Shown: positions 24,966-33,149 of the stretch, piece by piece
Layout: each line of letters opens with the position of its first letter
Numbering within the stretch: the first letter of the stretch is position 1
Origin: Oceanibaculum pacificum
Lineage (GTDB): Bacteria; Pseudomonadota; Alphaproteobacteria; Oceanibaculales; Oceanibaculaceae
Reading direction: 5' to 3'
NCBI RefSeq assembly: GCF_001618175.1
Contig: NZ_LPXN01000102.1
Location: forward strand, 1 to 44,102
DNA: 44,102 nt
Made by a program: the position numbers and the translations under genes
Notes under the pieces: model-generated
Databases searched by the model: none
What the model was told of the DNA's origin: nothing
What the model saw: the letters and a program-made list of their open reading frames with translations, nothing else

Positions 24966-26918
24966 ATGACGACACGCAGCGACGCGCCCGCCATCGAGCC
25001 GACGCGCGAGATCGAAGACCCCGAAGCCCGCTCCAAGCGGTTGCGAGGGCCGGCCTTCTGGGCTGCTTTCGTGATGACTGCCATCGGGCTGCTGGTCTCG
25101 GTGAACCAGATGTTCAATCTGGGGCTGGGCGGCTTCCGCCCGGTCAGCACCGCCTATTACTATCTGATGATCGGCCTGTTCGTCGGCGTCGGCTATCTGG
25201 CCTTCCCCGCGCGCAAGGGGCAGGTGGCGGTGCGCTGGTACGATTGGCTGCTGGTGGCGCTGGTTCTGGGCGCGTCGCTCTGGATGGCGGCGAACGCCCA
25301 GCGCATCCTGGATCGCGGCTGGAACATGGAAGCGCCGACCCTGCCGACGGCGCTGGCCGGCCTGTATGTGCTGCTGGCGCTGGAGGCGCTGCGGCGCACC
25401 GGCGAGATCATCCTGTTCGTGTTCTGCATCGTGTTCGCCGCCTTCCCACTCTATACCGGCCATATGCCGGGCTTCCTGTGGGGCGTGCAACTCGACCTGG
25501 CGCAGACCGTCACCGAGCACGCCTACGGGCTGGAGAGCATTATCGGCATCCCGATGCAGGTGGTGGCCGATACGCTGATCGGCTTTATCGTGTTCGGCGT
25601 GGTGCTGGCCAATACCGGGGGCGGCAGCTTCTTCATGGATTTCGCCTCCTCGCTGATGGGCCGTACGCGCGGCGGGCCGGCGAAGGTGGCCATCGTGTCG
25701 TCCGGCCTGTTCGGCATGCTGTCTGGCAGCCCCACCTCCAACGTGCTGACGACCGGCACGCTGACCATCCCGACCATGAAACGTTGCGGCTATTCCCCGG
25801 TCTATGCCGGCGCGGTGGAAGCCTGCGCCTCGACCGGCGGCTGCCTGATGCCGCCGGTCATGGGGGCCGCCGCTTTCATCATGGCGAATTTCCTGAACGT
25901 GCCCTATGCCGAGGTGGTGACCGCCGCCTTCCTGCCGGCGATCCTGTTCTATCTGGCGCTGCTGTTGCAGACCGACCTGTACGCCGCGCGCAACGGGCTG
26001 CTCGGCGTGCCCTCGGTGCCGAACCTGCTCGGCACGCTTAAGCAGGGCTGGTACTACATACTGGCGCTGATCGGCCTGACCGTCATGCTGCTGATGTGGC
26101 GCATGGAGGGCGAGGCGCCGTTCTGGGTGGCGCTGTTCCTGCTGGGCGTTGCGGTGCTGCGGCGCAAGGCCATCGGCTTCGACGGCCGGGCCTCCTGCCA
26201 GTTGGTGGTCGATGTCGGCCAGGCGGTGGCGCAATTGGTCTGCCTGATCGCCGGGATCGGGCTGATCATCGGTGCGATGTCGATCACCGGCGTCGCCAAC
26301 TCCTTCTCGCGCGAGCTGGTGCAGTATGCCGGCGGCAACCTCGCGCTGCTACTGGCGGCGGGCGCGCTGACCAGCTTCGTGCTCGGCATGGGGATGACCG
26401 CCTCGGCCTGCTACATCTTCCTCGCCATCGTGCTGGCCCCGGCGCTGGTGCAGGTCGGCATCGATCCGATGGCCGCCCATCTCTACATTTTCTATTGGGG
26501 TATCGTGTCTTTCATTACCCCGCCGGTGGCGCTGGCCGCCATCGCCGCCGCGTCCATCGCCAAGGCCGACGCCATGGCGGTGGGCTTCAAGGCCCTGCGC
26601 GTCGGCTGCCTGCTGCTGCTGCTGCCGGTGCTGTTCGTGCTGCAGCCGGCGCTGATCCTGAAGGGCGAGCTGTCGCTGGTGATCCAGGCGGCGGCGACCG
26701 CCACGCTGGCGGTGATCCTGCTCTCCGCCGCCTTCGAGGGCTATCTGTGGCGGCTCGGCCGGTTGCCGCTCTGGGCGCGCATCGGCTTCGGCGTCGCCGG
26801 GCTGATGCTGTTCGTTCCGGAAGGGCTGACCGATCTGCTGGGCGTGATCCTGGGGCTCGCGGTCGGCGTCGCGGCTTTCCTCGGCCGGCGGCTGAACGAA
26901 GGAAAGATCATAAAATGA
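24966..26918 (+). CDS. TRAP transporter permease, fused small and large subunits
   Basis: A 650-residue multi-spanning protein fusing the DctQ-like (four helices, residues about 30-190) and DctM-like parts, the usual partner of TAXI binding proteins. Signs of the DctM part include 'SGLFGMLSGSPTSNVLTTG', 'GYSPVYAGAVEACASTGGCLMPPVMGAAAF' (in parts) and 'ALTSFVLGMGMTASACYIFLA' with 'SFITPPVALAAIAAASIA', the scaffold and transport motifs of TRAP permeases. Sodium-driven uptake across the inner membrane is expected. A TGA/ATG overlap (ATGA) couples it to the following acyl-CoA dehydrogenase, tying uptake to degradation. Confidence 0.94.
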   Translation: MTTRSDAPAIEPTREIEDPEARSKRLRGPAFWAAFVMTAIGLLVSVNQMFNLGLGGFRPVSTAYYYLMIGLFVGVGYLAFPARKGQVAVRWYDWLLVALVLGASLWMAANAQRILDRGWNMEAPTLPTALAGLYVLLALEALRRTGEIILFVFCIVFAAFPLYTGHMPGFLWGVQLDLAQTVTEHAYGLESIIGIPMQVVADTLIGFIVFGVVLANTGGGSFFMDFASSLMGRTRGGPAKVAIVSSGLFGMLSGSPTSNVLTTGTLTIPTMKRCGYSPVYAGAVEACASTGGCLMPPVMGAAAFIMANFLNVPYAEVVTAAFLPAILFYLALLLQTDLYAARNGLLGVPSVPNLLGTLKQGWYYILALIGLTVMLLMWRMEGEAPFWVALFLLGVAVLRRKAIGFDGRASCQLVVDVGQAVAQLVCLIAGIGLIIGAMSITGVANSFSRELVQYAGGNLALLLAAGALTSFVLGMGMTASACYIFLAIVLAPALVQVGIDPMAAHLYIFYWGIVSFITPPVALAAIAAASIAKADAMAVGFKALRVGCLLLLLPVLFVLQPALILKGELSLVIQAAATATLAVILLSAAFEGYLWRLGRLPLWARIGFGVAGLMLFVPEGLTDLLGVILGLAVGVAAFLGRRLNEGKIIK

Positions 26919-28672
26919 CGTTCGATTCCAAACCGACCGGGGCCATCGCCCCGGATACGACCGGCCTGAATTTCTACACCGCCGATCCGTCCCTGCCGGA
27001 CTTGCTGGATATCCATCTGCCCGCCGACATCCGCCGCCATATCGAGCCGCATCTCCAGGCGCTCGGCGCGGAGGCCGGCGACCGGCTGGACGAATGCGGC
27101 CGGCTGGCCGACCGGCACGGGCCGGTGCTGCATCACCGCGATCGGTTCGGCCGCGACATGCAGCATATCGAGTATCATCCGGCCTATCGTGAGTTGGAGG
27201 AAGCGGCGTTCGGCCGTTACGGCATCCACGCCCTGTCGCATCGCGACGGCATCATGGGCTGGAAGGGCCGCTATCCGGCGGCGGCGAAGCACGCTTTCAC
27301 CTACCTGTTCAACCAGTGCGAATTCGGCATGGGCTGCCCGATCAACGTGACCGACGGGGCCGCCATGCTGCTCGACCGCTATGGCAGCGCCGAATTGAAA
27401 GCGCGCTATCTCGACGGTCTCACCACCACCGACATGAATCGCCTGACCCAGGGCGCGCAATTCATGACGGAGAAGGAGGGCGGCTCCGATGTCGGCAAGC
27501 TGACCACCCGCGCGGTGCCGGAAGGCGATCATTGGCGGCTCTATGGCGATAAATGGTTCTGCTCCAACGCCGACGCGAAAATCGCGATGCTGCTGGCCCG
27601 GCCGGAAGGGGCGGGCGAGGGCACGCGCGGCGTCGGTCTTTTCCTGATGCCGCGCTTCCTCGACGATGGCAGCCCGAACCACTATCGGATCGTGCGGCTG
27701 AAGGACAAGCTGGGCACCCGCTCGATGGCCTCGGGCGAGATCAGGTTCGAGGGCGCCGTCGCCTATGCCGTCGGCCGGATCGACCGGGGCTTCGTGCAGA
27801 TGGCGGAGATGGTGAACTGGTCGCGCCTGTCGAACGCGGTGAAGTCGGCCGCGCTGATGCGCCGGGCGCTGCATGATTCCCTCACCGTCGCGCAGGGCCG
27901 CGTGGTGTTCGGCAAGCGCATCGTCGACCATCCGCTGGCCCGCCGGCAGCTGCTGAAGCTGATGCTGCCGCTGGAACAGGCGCTGTCGCTGTGCTTCGTC
28001 ACCGCCGACGCGCTGGACCGCGCCGAGCAGGGCGGCAGCCAGGAAGCCGCCGCCTTGCTGCGCATTCTGACGCCGGTGCTGAAATACCGCGCCACCCGCG
28101 ACGCCCGCAAGCTGTGCGGCGACGCCATGGAGATGCGCGGCGGCATCGGCTATGTCGAGGAATTCGCCACGCCCCGGCTGCTGCGTGACGCGCATCTGGG
28201 GTCGATCTGGGAGGGGACGGGCAATATCGTCGCCCTTGACGCGCTGCGCCGCGCCGTCGGCAAGCATGGGGCGGAGGCGGCGCTGGCCGCCGACCTGCAC
28301 GCCCGTCTCCAGGACACGCCCGGCGTGCCGCAATCCTATCGCGATCGGCTGGCCGGGCTGACCGACAAGGCCATCGGCTTCGCCCGCGCCGTCGCGGCCG
28401 AGGAGGGCGCGGAAGCCGATGCCCGCCGCGCCACCAGCGCGCTCTACCATGTCGCCAGCGCTGTGACCCTGGCGTGGGAAGCGGCGCGCATCCACGACCG
28501 GCGCGGCGACGCCCGGCGGCTGCTGCTGTCCCGCCTGGTGCTGGATCACCGGCTGTTGCCGGCCGACCCGTTCGCGCCGATGGCCGGCGCGCGGGAGGAC
28601 CGTATCGCCAGCCTGCTCTTGTCCGCCGATCCGGTGTCGATGGCGGACGCCGCGGCCCTCGCCGCCGCCTGA
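26915..28672 (+). CDS. Acyl-CoA dehydrogenase, AidB-like long form
   Basis: A 585-residue flavoprotein of the acyl-CoA dehydrogenase superfamily. It has an N-terminal extension (residues 1-90) before the fold; 'QFMTEKEGGSDVG' and 'WRLYGDKWFCSNADA' form the FAD/substrate middle domain, and 'MEMRGGIGYVEEF' plus 'GSIWEGTGNIVALDALR' the C-terminal domain, with Glu433 in the WEGT motif as the probable catalytic base. A further ~130 residues follow, as in AidB and long acyl-CoA dehydrogenases. The start overlaps the permease stop. It probably oxidises an acyl-CoA of this pathway. Only this one of the three dehydrogenases keeps the normal catalytic Glu position. Confidence 0.9.
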   Translation: MTFDSKPTGAIAPDTTGLNFYTADPSLPDLLDIHLPADIRRHIEPHLQALGAEAGDRLDECGRLADRHGPVLHHRDRFGRDMQHIEYHPAYRELEEAAFGRYGIHALSHRDGIMGWKGRYPAAAKHAFTYLFNQCEFGMGCPINVTDGAAMLLDRYGSAELKARYLDGLTTTDMNRLTQGAQFMTEKEGGSDVGKLTTRAVPEGDHWRLYGDKWFCSNADAKIAMLLARPEGAGEGTRGVGLFLMPRFLDDGSPNHYRIVRLKDKLGTRSMASGEIRFEGAVAYAVGRIDRGFVQMAEMVNWSRLSNAVKSAALMRRALHDSLTVAQGRVVFGKRIVDHPLARRQLLKLMLPLEQALSLCFVTADALDRAEQGGSQEAAALLRILTPVLKYRATRDARKLCGDAMEMRGGIGYVEEFATPRLLRDAHLGSIWEGTGNIVALDALRRAVGKHGAEAALAADLHARLQDTPGVPQSYRDRLAGLTDKAIGFARAVAAEEGAEADARRATSALYHVASAVTLAWEAARIHDRRGDARRLLLSRLVLDHRLLPADPFAPMAGAREDRIASLLLSADPVSMADAAALAAA

Positions 28673-28682
28673 GGAACTGATC

Positions 28683-29798
28683 ATGACCGAGCAGACCGAA
28701 ACCATCGCGCTGCTGCGCAATTCCGCCGCCGGCTTCGCCAAGTTCGACGGCAAGCGCATCCGTGGCTGGCGCGGCAACGCCCCCGGCTTTGATCGCGATC
28801 TGTGGGGGCGCATGGCGGCGCAGGGCTGGTTCTCCATCCTGGCGGCTGAGGAGGAAGGCGGGCTGGGCCTGGGCGTCGAGGCCGCCGCCGCCGTGGCCGA
28901 GCAACTGGGCCGCGCTTGCGCGCCGGAACCATTTGTGGCGTCCGGGGTTCTGGGGCCGGCTCTGTTGAGCCAGGCGACCAATCAGGCCCTGAAGCAGGAC
29001 CTGATGCCGGCCGTGCTGTCAGGCGATTTGCTCGTCTCCCTAGCCTGGCAGCCGGCCGGCGGCGCCTTGCCGCCGGAATCGACCGGTGTGACCGCTCAGC
29101 GACGCAATGGCGGCCTTGTGCTCGATGGTGACGCCCGCTTCATCAACCCCGCCCAGGCCGACGGCTACATGGTGCTGGCGCGCGAGCCGGGCGGCTTGCT
29201 GCTGGTCTGGGTGGACGCCAAGGCGTTTGACGGCGCGCTGAGCGAGGAGCCGGGGCCGGACGGCATTCCCTCCGGCCGCCTGCGCCTCTCCGGCATCGAG
29301 CTTGCCGACAGCGCCGTGCTGATGAGCGGCAACCGCGTCGCCGAGGCGGTGCAGGGCGCGCTCGACCAGGCTGTGATCGTGCAGAGCGCCGAACTCTGCG
29401 GGCTGATGCAGCGCGCGCTCGACATGACGCTGGACTATTTGAAGACCCGGCAGCAATTCGGCGTCGCCATCGGCAGTTTCCAGGCCTTGCAGCATCGCTC
29501 GGTCGATTTGTTCATCCAGCAGGAGCTGGCGCGGCACGCCACGGCGGCCGCGATCCAGAAGGCGGAGGCGGGGGCCGCCGGGCGCGATCTCTCGCTGGCC
29601 GCCTCCAGCGCCAAGGCGCGCGCGGCGGAGGCGGCGATGACCATCGGCACCCAGGCGATCCAACTGCATGGGGCCATCGGCTTCACCGACGAATATGACC
29701 TCGGCCTGTATGTGAACCGGATCGTCCGGCTGGCCGCCAGCCTGGGCAATGCCGCCTGGCACCGCCGCCGTTTCGGCGATCTGAGCGAGGGAGCCTGA
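28683..29798 (+). CDS. Acyl-CoA dehydrogenase-like subunit without the standard catalytic Glu
   Basis: A 371-residue acyl-CoA dehydrogenase family protein. N-terminal 'LWGRMAAQGWFSILAAEEEGGLGLGVEAAAAVAEQLGRA' pattern in parts, and the Arg in 'LDYLKTRQQFGVAIGSFQALQH' (FAD contact) are present, as is 'QLHGAIGFTDEYDL'. At the usual YEGT segment it reads 'LYVNRIVRLAASLG', with no Glu. In steroid catabolism, such Glu-lacking chains form alpha2-beta2 complexes with a second dehydrogenase. The next gene starts 2 bp after its stop, so the two are probable partners. GAGGAA precedes its ATG. Confidence 0.88.
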   Translation: MTEQTETIALLRNSAAGFAKFDGKRIRGWRGNAPGFDRDLWGRMAAQGWFSILAAEEEGGLGLGVEAAAAVAEQLGRACAPEPFVASGVLGPALLSQATNQALKQDLMPAVLSGDLLVSLAWQPAGGALPPESTGVTAQRRNGGLVLDGDARFINPAQADGYMVLAREPGGLLLVWVDAKAFDGALSEEPGPDGIPSGRLRLSGIELADSAVLMSGNRVAEAVQGALDQAVIVQSAELCGLMQRALDMTLDYLKTRQQFGVAIGSFQALQHRSVDLFIQQELARHATAAAIQKAEAGAAGRDLSLAASSAKARAAEAAMTIGTQAIQLHGAIGFTDEYDLGLYVNRIVRLAASLGNAAWHRRRFGDLSEGA

Positions 29799-29800
29799 CC

Positions 29801-30979
29801 ATGAGCTTTCAGTATGGCGTCACGCAGGAGCGCGACTGGAACGCGCTGAGCGACGCGGAATTCCGCCGCATCGTGCGCGCCGAGTTCGAGACGCATTACC
29901 CGGCCCATCTGCGCTATGCTCCGCGCCGGCTGCGCTGGCACGAAAACCGGGACTGGTATCTGCGCATGGCGGAGAAGGGCTGGATCGCCCCGAACTGGCC
30001 GGTCGAGTATGGCGGCATGGGCCTGTCGGCCGCCAAGCTGCTGATCTTCCAGGAGGAGGCGGAGCGCTGGGGCATCGGGCGCTATCAGGATCACGGCACG
30101 CTGATGCTGGGCCCGGTGTTGCTGCGCTGGGGCACGGAGGAACAGCGCCGGCAGTATCTGCCCGATGTGCTGTCCTGCAAGGCGATCTGGTGCCAGGGCT
30201 ATTCCGAGCCGGGCAGCGGCTCCGACCTTGCCAGCCTGAAGACCAGGGCGGTGCGCGAGGGCGACGCGTTCGTCATTACCGGGCAGAAGATATGGACCAC
30301 GCTGGCACAGGACGCGACGCACATGTTCGTGCTGGTCCGCACCGATTTCGAGGCCAAGAAGCAGGAGGGCATCAGCTTCCTGCTGGTCGATCTGGCGCAG
30401 GACGGCGTGACCATCCGGCCGATCCGCGACATGGCCGGCCATGAGGAATTCTGCGAGGTGTTCCTGGATGGCGTGCGCACGCCGGCCTCAAACCTGGTCG
30501 GCGAGCTGAACAAGGGCTGGACCGTGGCCAAGTCGCTGCTCGGCTTCGAGCGCATTCATGTCGGCAGCCCGAAAATGCCGGAATACGGCTTGACCGTGCT
30601 GGAGAAGATCGCCCGCGCCCGTGGCCTGTGGGACGACCCGGCCTTCCGGGAGAAATATGTTCGCCTGAAGCTCGATGTCGCCCATCTGTCCGACGCCTAT
30701 AATCATTTCACCGGCATCGTGGTGCGCGGCGAGGCGCTTGGGCAGGATATCTCCTACCTGAAAATCTGGGCGACCGAGAGTTTCCAGCGCATCGCCGACC
30801 TGGTTATCGAGACCGCCGGCCCGTTCGCCGCGCTGAATGGAGAGGTCGAGATCGGCGACACCAGCGTCGACGTGCTGGCCAGCTTCTACAAGGCCCGCCC
30901 GCCGACGATCTATGGCGGCTCCAACGAAATCCAGCGCAACATCCTGGCGCAGCAGGTGCTGGGTCTGCCCCGGCGATAG
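29801..30979 (+). CDS. Acyl-CoA dehydrogenase, alternative Glu position
   Basis: A 392-residue acyl-CoA dehydrogenase with 'PNWPVEYGGMGLSAAKLLIFQEE', 'CQGYSEPGSGSDLASLKT' and 'GQKIWTTLAQDATHMFVLVRT' (family motifs, given in parts). The usual catalytic Glu site is 'IYGGSNEIQRN', with Gly372 in place of Glu; Glu250 in 'LLGFERIHVG' is placed like the alternative catalytic base found in isovaleryl-CoA and steroid-type dehydrogenases. It ends the plus-strand cluster, convergent with hyuB 10 bp away. It probably forms a complex with the preceding gene product; branched or ring-bearing substrates would fit. Confidence 0.9.
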   Translation: MSFQYGVTQERDWNALSDAEFRRIVRAEFETHYPAHLRYAPRRLRWHENRDWYLRMAEKGWIAPNWPVEYGGMGLSAAKLLIFQEEAERWGIGRYQDHGTLMLGPVLLRWGTEEQRRQYLPDVLSCKAIWCQGYSEPGSGSDLASLKTRAVREGDAFVITGQKIWTTLAQDATHMFVLVRTDFEAKKQEGISFLLVDLAQDGVTIRPIRDMAGHEEFCEVFLDGVRTPASNLVGELNKGWTVAKSLLGFERIHVGSPKMPEYGLTVLEKIARARGLWDDPAFREKYVRLKLDVAHLSDAYNHFTGIVVRGEALGQDISYLKIWATESFQRIADLVIETAGPFAALNGEVEIGDTSVDVLASFYKARPPTIYGGSNEIQRNILAQQVLGLPRR

Positions 30980-30989
30980 AGGCAGCGAT

Positions 30990-32759
30990 TCAGGCGGTGC
31001 GGCGTTCCGCGCGCAAGCTGGCGGTGCGCGCTATGTCCAGCGCGCCATCCGCCGTCAGCGCCACGGCGAAGCGGCGCTCGGCTTCCGGCGCGTCGTAATA
31101 GCCGCGCTGGATATCGTGCATCACGGCGTCGGGGTCGCGCTCCAGCGGATTGCCATAGCCGCCGCCGCCGGGCGTGGTGACCTCGACGCTGTCGCCCTCG
31201 GATATCCGGATATCCTGGTCCTTGCTGAGATGCGGCGGATCGTACACACGGCCGTCGGCATAGCGGATGCGCACGGCGTTGCGCCCGCCTTCCTCGCCGC
31301 CCTGCGCGCCGTTCGGCCCGGTGCGGCCATGATCCATGACGAAGCTGGCCCGCGCCTGGCCCCGCGCGATGCGAACCTTGTAGTTGATGCCGAAGCCGCC
31401 GCGATGCTTGCCCGCCCCGCCGGAGCCCTCGGCCAGCGAATATTCCTCGAACAGGATGGGGTAGCGCTGCTCCACTACCTCCAGCGGCGTGGTTTTGGAG
31501 ATGCCAATGGTCGAGCAGCCGTTCGACAGCCCATCCACCTCCAGCGAGCCGCCATAGCCGCCGCCGGAGATCAGATAGAGCACGTAATTCTTGCCGGTGT
31601 CCGGGTCGTGGCCGCCCAGCGCGAAATTGCCGCTGGTGCCGGCCGGCGCGCCGAACAGCCGGTCGGGGATCGCCTGTGCGATGGCGTCGAACACGGCCTC
31701 CGCGATGCGCTGCGAGACTTCCGCCGCGCAGCCGGAGACGGGGCGCGGATATTTCGCGTAGAGGAAGGTGCCATCCGGGTCGGCGATGTGGAGCGGCGCG
31801 AAGGTGCCGGCATTGATCGGCACGTCGGGGAAGATGTGCTTCATCGCCAGATAGATCGAGGATTTCGTCGTCGCCAGCACGCTGTTCATCGGCCCCTGGC
31901 AGGGCGGCGAGGAGCCCGCCATGTCGAAATGCAGGTCGGACCCTTCCTTGCGGACCTGCATGGCGATCTTCAGCGGCTCGTCCACCACGCCGTCGCTATC
32001 GACATAGGCGGTACCTTCATAAGTGCCGTCCGGGATGGTGGCGATCTTGGCGCGCATCTGCTGTTCGGCGCGGGATTTCAACTCGGCGATGGCGGCGTCC
32101 ACCACATCGGCGCCGTAGCGGTCGAGCAGCGCGGTCAGCCGCTTGTCGCCAACCATCAGCGCGGCGGCCTGCGCCTTCACGTCGCCGATGCGCTGGTCGG
32201 CGATGCGGATGTTGGAGAAGATGATGGAGAGGATTTCCTCGTCGATCACGCCCTGCTTGAACAGCTTCACCGGCGGCAGGCGCAGCCCTTCCTGTTCCAC
32301 CTCGGTCGCCTTGGCGGAGAAGCCGCCCGGCACCATGCCGCCGAAATCCGGCCAGTGCCCGGTATTCGCCAGCCAGGCATAGAGCGCGCCCTTGTAGAAG
32401 AAGGGACGCACGAACTTCACATCCATCAGATGCGTGCCGCCCATATAGGGATCGTTCACGATATACACGTCGCCCGGCTGCGGGTTGCGGGCGCGGGCGA
32501 TGACGGCCTGGGTCGAGAACTGCATGGTGCCCACGAAGACCGGCAGCCCGGTCTCCCCCTGGGCGATCAATTCCCCGGTCTCGCGGTGATAGATGCCGTC
32601 GGACCGGTCGAGCGTCTCCGAGATGACTGGCGAGAAGGCGGCGCGCTGGAACGCCAGATCCATCTCGTTGCAGACCTGCTGCAAGCCCGCCTGGATGACC
32701 GTCAGCGTCACCGGGTCGAGAATGATGTCCTGCGCCTGTTCCGCCGTCTCGATGCTCAT
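30990..32759 (-). CDS. hyuB: Hydantoinase B / N-methylhydantoinase B / 5-oxoprolinase B-type subunit
   Basis: A 589-residue HyuB family protein, partner of HyuA in ATP-dependent opening of hydantoin, 5-oxoproline or related rings (some family members are acetone or acetophenone carboxylase subunits). Typical segments are 'DPVTLTVIQAGLQQVCNEMD', 'GDVYIVNDPYMGGTHLMDV', 'GHWPDFGGMVPGGFS' and the C-terminal 'VTTPGGGGYGNPLERDP'. AAGGGGA precedes the ATG. It is unusual in being separated from hyuA by a small exported-protein gene. Substrate is unknown. Confidence 0.92.
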   Translation of the reverse strand: MSIETAEQAQDIILDPVTLTVIQAGLQQVCNEMDLAFQRAAFSPVISETLDRSDGIYHRETGELIAQGETGLPVFVGTMQFSTQAVIARARNPQPGDVYIVNDPYMGGTHLMDVKFVRPFFYKGALYAWLANTGHWPDFGGMVPGGFSAKATEVEQEGLRLPPVKLFKQGVIDEEILSIIFSNIRIADQRIGDVKAQAAALMVGDKRLTALLDRYGADVVDAAIAELKSRAEQQMRAKIATIPDGTYEGTAYVDSDGVVDEPLKIAMQVRKEGSDLHFDMAGSSPPCQGPMNSVLATTKSSIYLAMKHIFPDVPINAGTFAPLHIADPDGTFLYAKYPRPVSGCAAEVSQRIAEAVFDAIAQAIPDRLFGAPAGTSGNFALGGHDPDTGKNYVLYLISGGGYGGSLEVDGLSNGCSTIGISKTTPLEVVEQRYPILFEEYSLAEGSGGAGKHRGGFGINYKVRIARGQARASFVMDHGRTGPNGAQGGEEGGRNAVRIRYADGRVYDPPHLSKDQDIRISEGDSVEVTTPGGGGYGNPLERDPDAVMHDIQRGYYDAPEAERRFAVALTADGALDIARTASLRAERRTA

Positions 32760-32783
32760 GCCCGTGTCCCCTTCAGAACTAAA

Positions 32784-32807
32784 CTCCCTCCCCCCGCAAG
32801 GAGGGAG
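32784..32807 (-). repeat. CTCCCTCC palindromic hairpin upstream of hyuB
   Basis: A perfect 8-bp inverted repeat, CTCCCTCC and GGAGGGAG, with an 8-nt loop. On the minus strand it is followed by TTTAGTT, so it may act as a weak terminator or attenuator after the small gene. Its CCCTCC...GGAGGG form resembles small palindromes scattered in many alphaproteobacterial genomes; whether it is repeated in this genome cannot be seen here. Confidence 0.5.
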
Positions 32808-32828
32808 GGAATGAACGGTCGATCTTCC

Positions 32829-33149
32829 TCACAAACTTCCCGCCAGCTCCCGGTCGAAGCGGGCCAAGGCCTCGGTGGCGGCGGCGGAGCCGCAGCCTGC
32901 GGCTTTCATCTGGTCGCGCGAGGCGGTCATGATCTGCAGCTTGTCGCCGGCGCTGACCTCGCCCTGCATGCGCGTCGCGATGGCGCGCGACAGCTTGTCC
33001 TCGGTCATCTGGTCGGACGGCAGGTCGCGGCAAAGCTTCGCGGCCTCCACGGCGTCGACATAGGATTTGTACTGCTGGTTCGGCGATTGCGCGCCGGCCG
33101 GGGCCGAAAAGGCGACGAGCACGGCCAGCATCGGGAGAGCGTATTTCAT
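32829..33149 (-). CDS. Small exported protein of unknown function
   Basis: A 106-residue protein not recognised as a named family. Residues 1-20 form a classical signal peptide (MKYALPMLAVLVAFSAPAGA, then Gln). The mature part of about 86 residues is helical and charged, with two Cys (near residues 40 and 86) that could form a disulphide. Its ATG overlaps the hyuA stop (ATGA), so it is translationally coupled to a cytoplasmic enzyme subunit, an odd pairing. A hairpin and 69 bp separate it from hyuB. A periplasmic binding or sensing role is only a guess. Confidence 0.75.
   Translation of the reverse strand: MKYALPMLAVLVAFSAPAGAQSPNQQYKSYVDAVEAAKLCRDLPSDQMTEDKLSRAIATRMQGEVSAGDKLQIMTASRDQMKAAGCGSAAATEALARFDRELAGSL

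Noticed and set aside
26741-28981. 746-codon minus-strand open frame opposite the long acyl-CoA dehydrogenase
   Set aside because: Composition is that of a reversed-frame shadow; the plus-strand gene has clear motifs.
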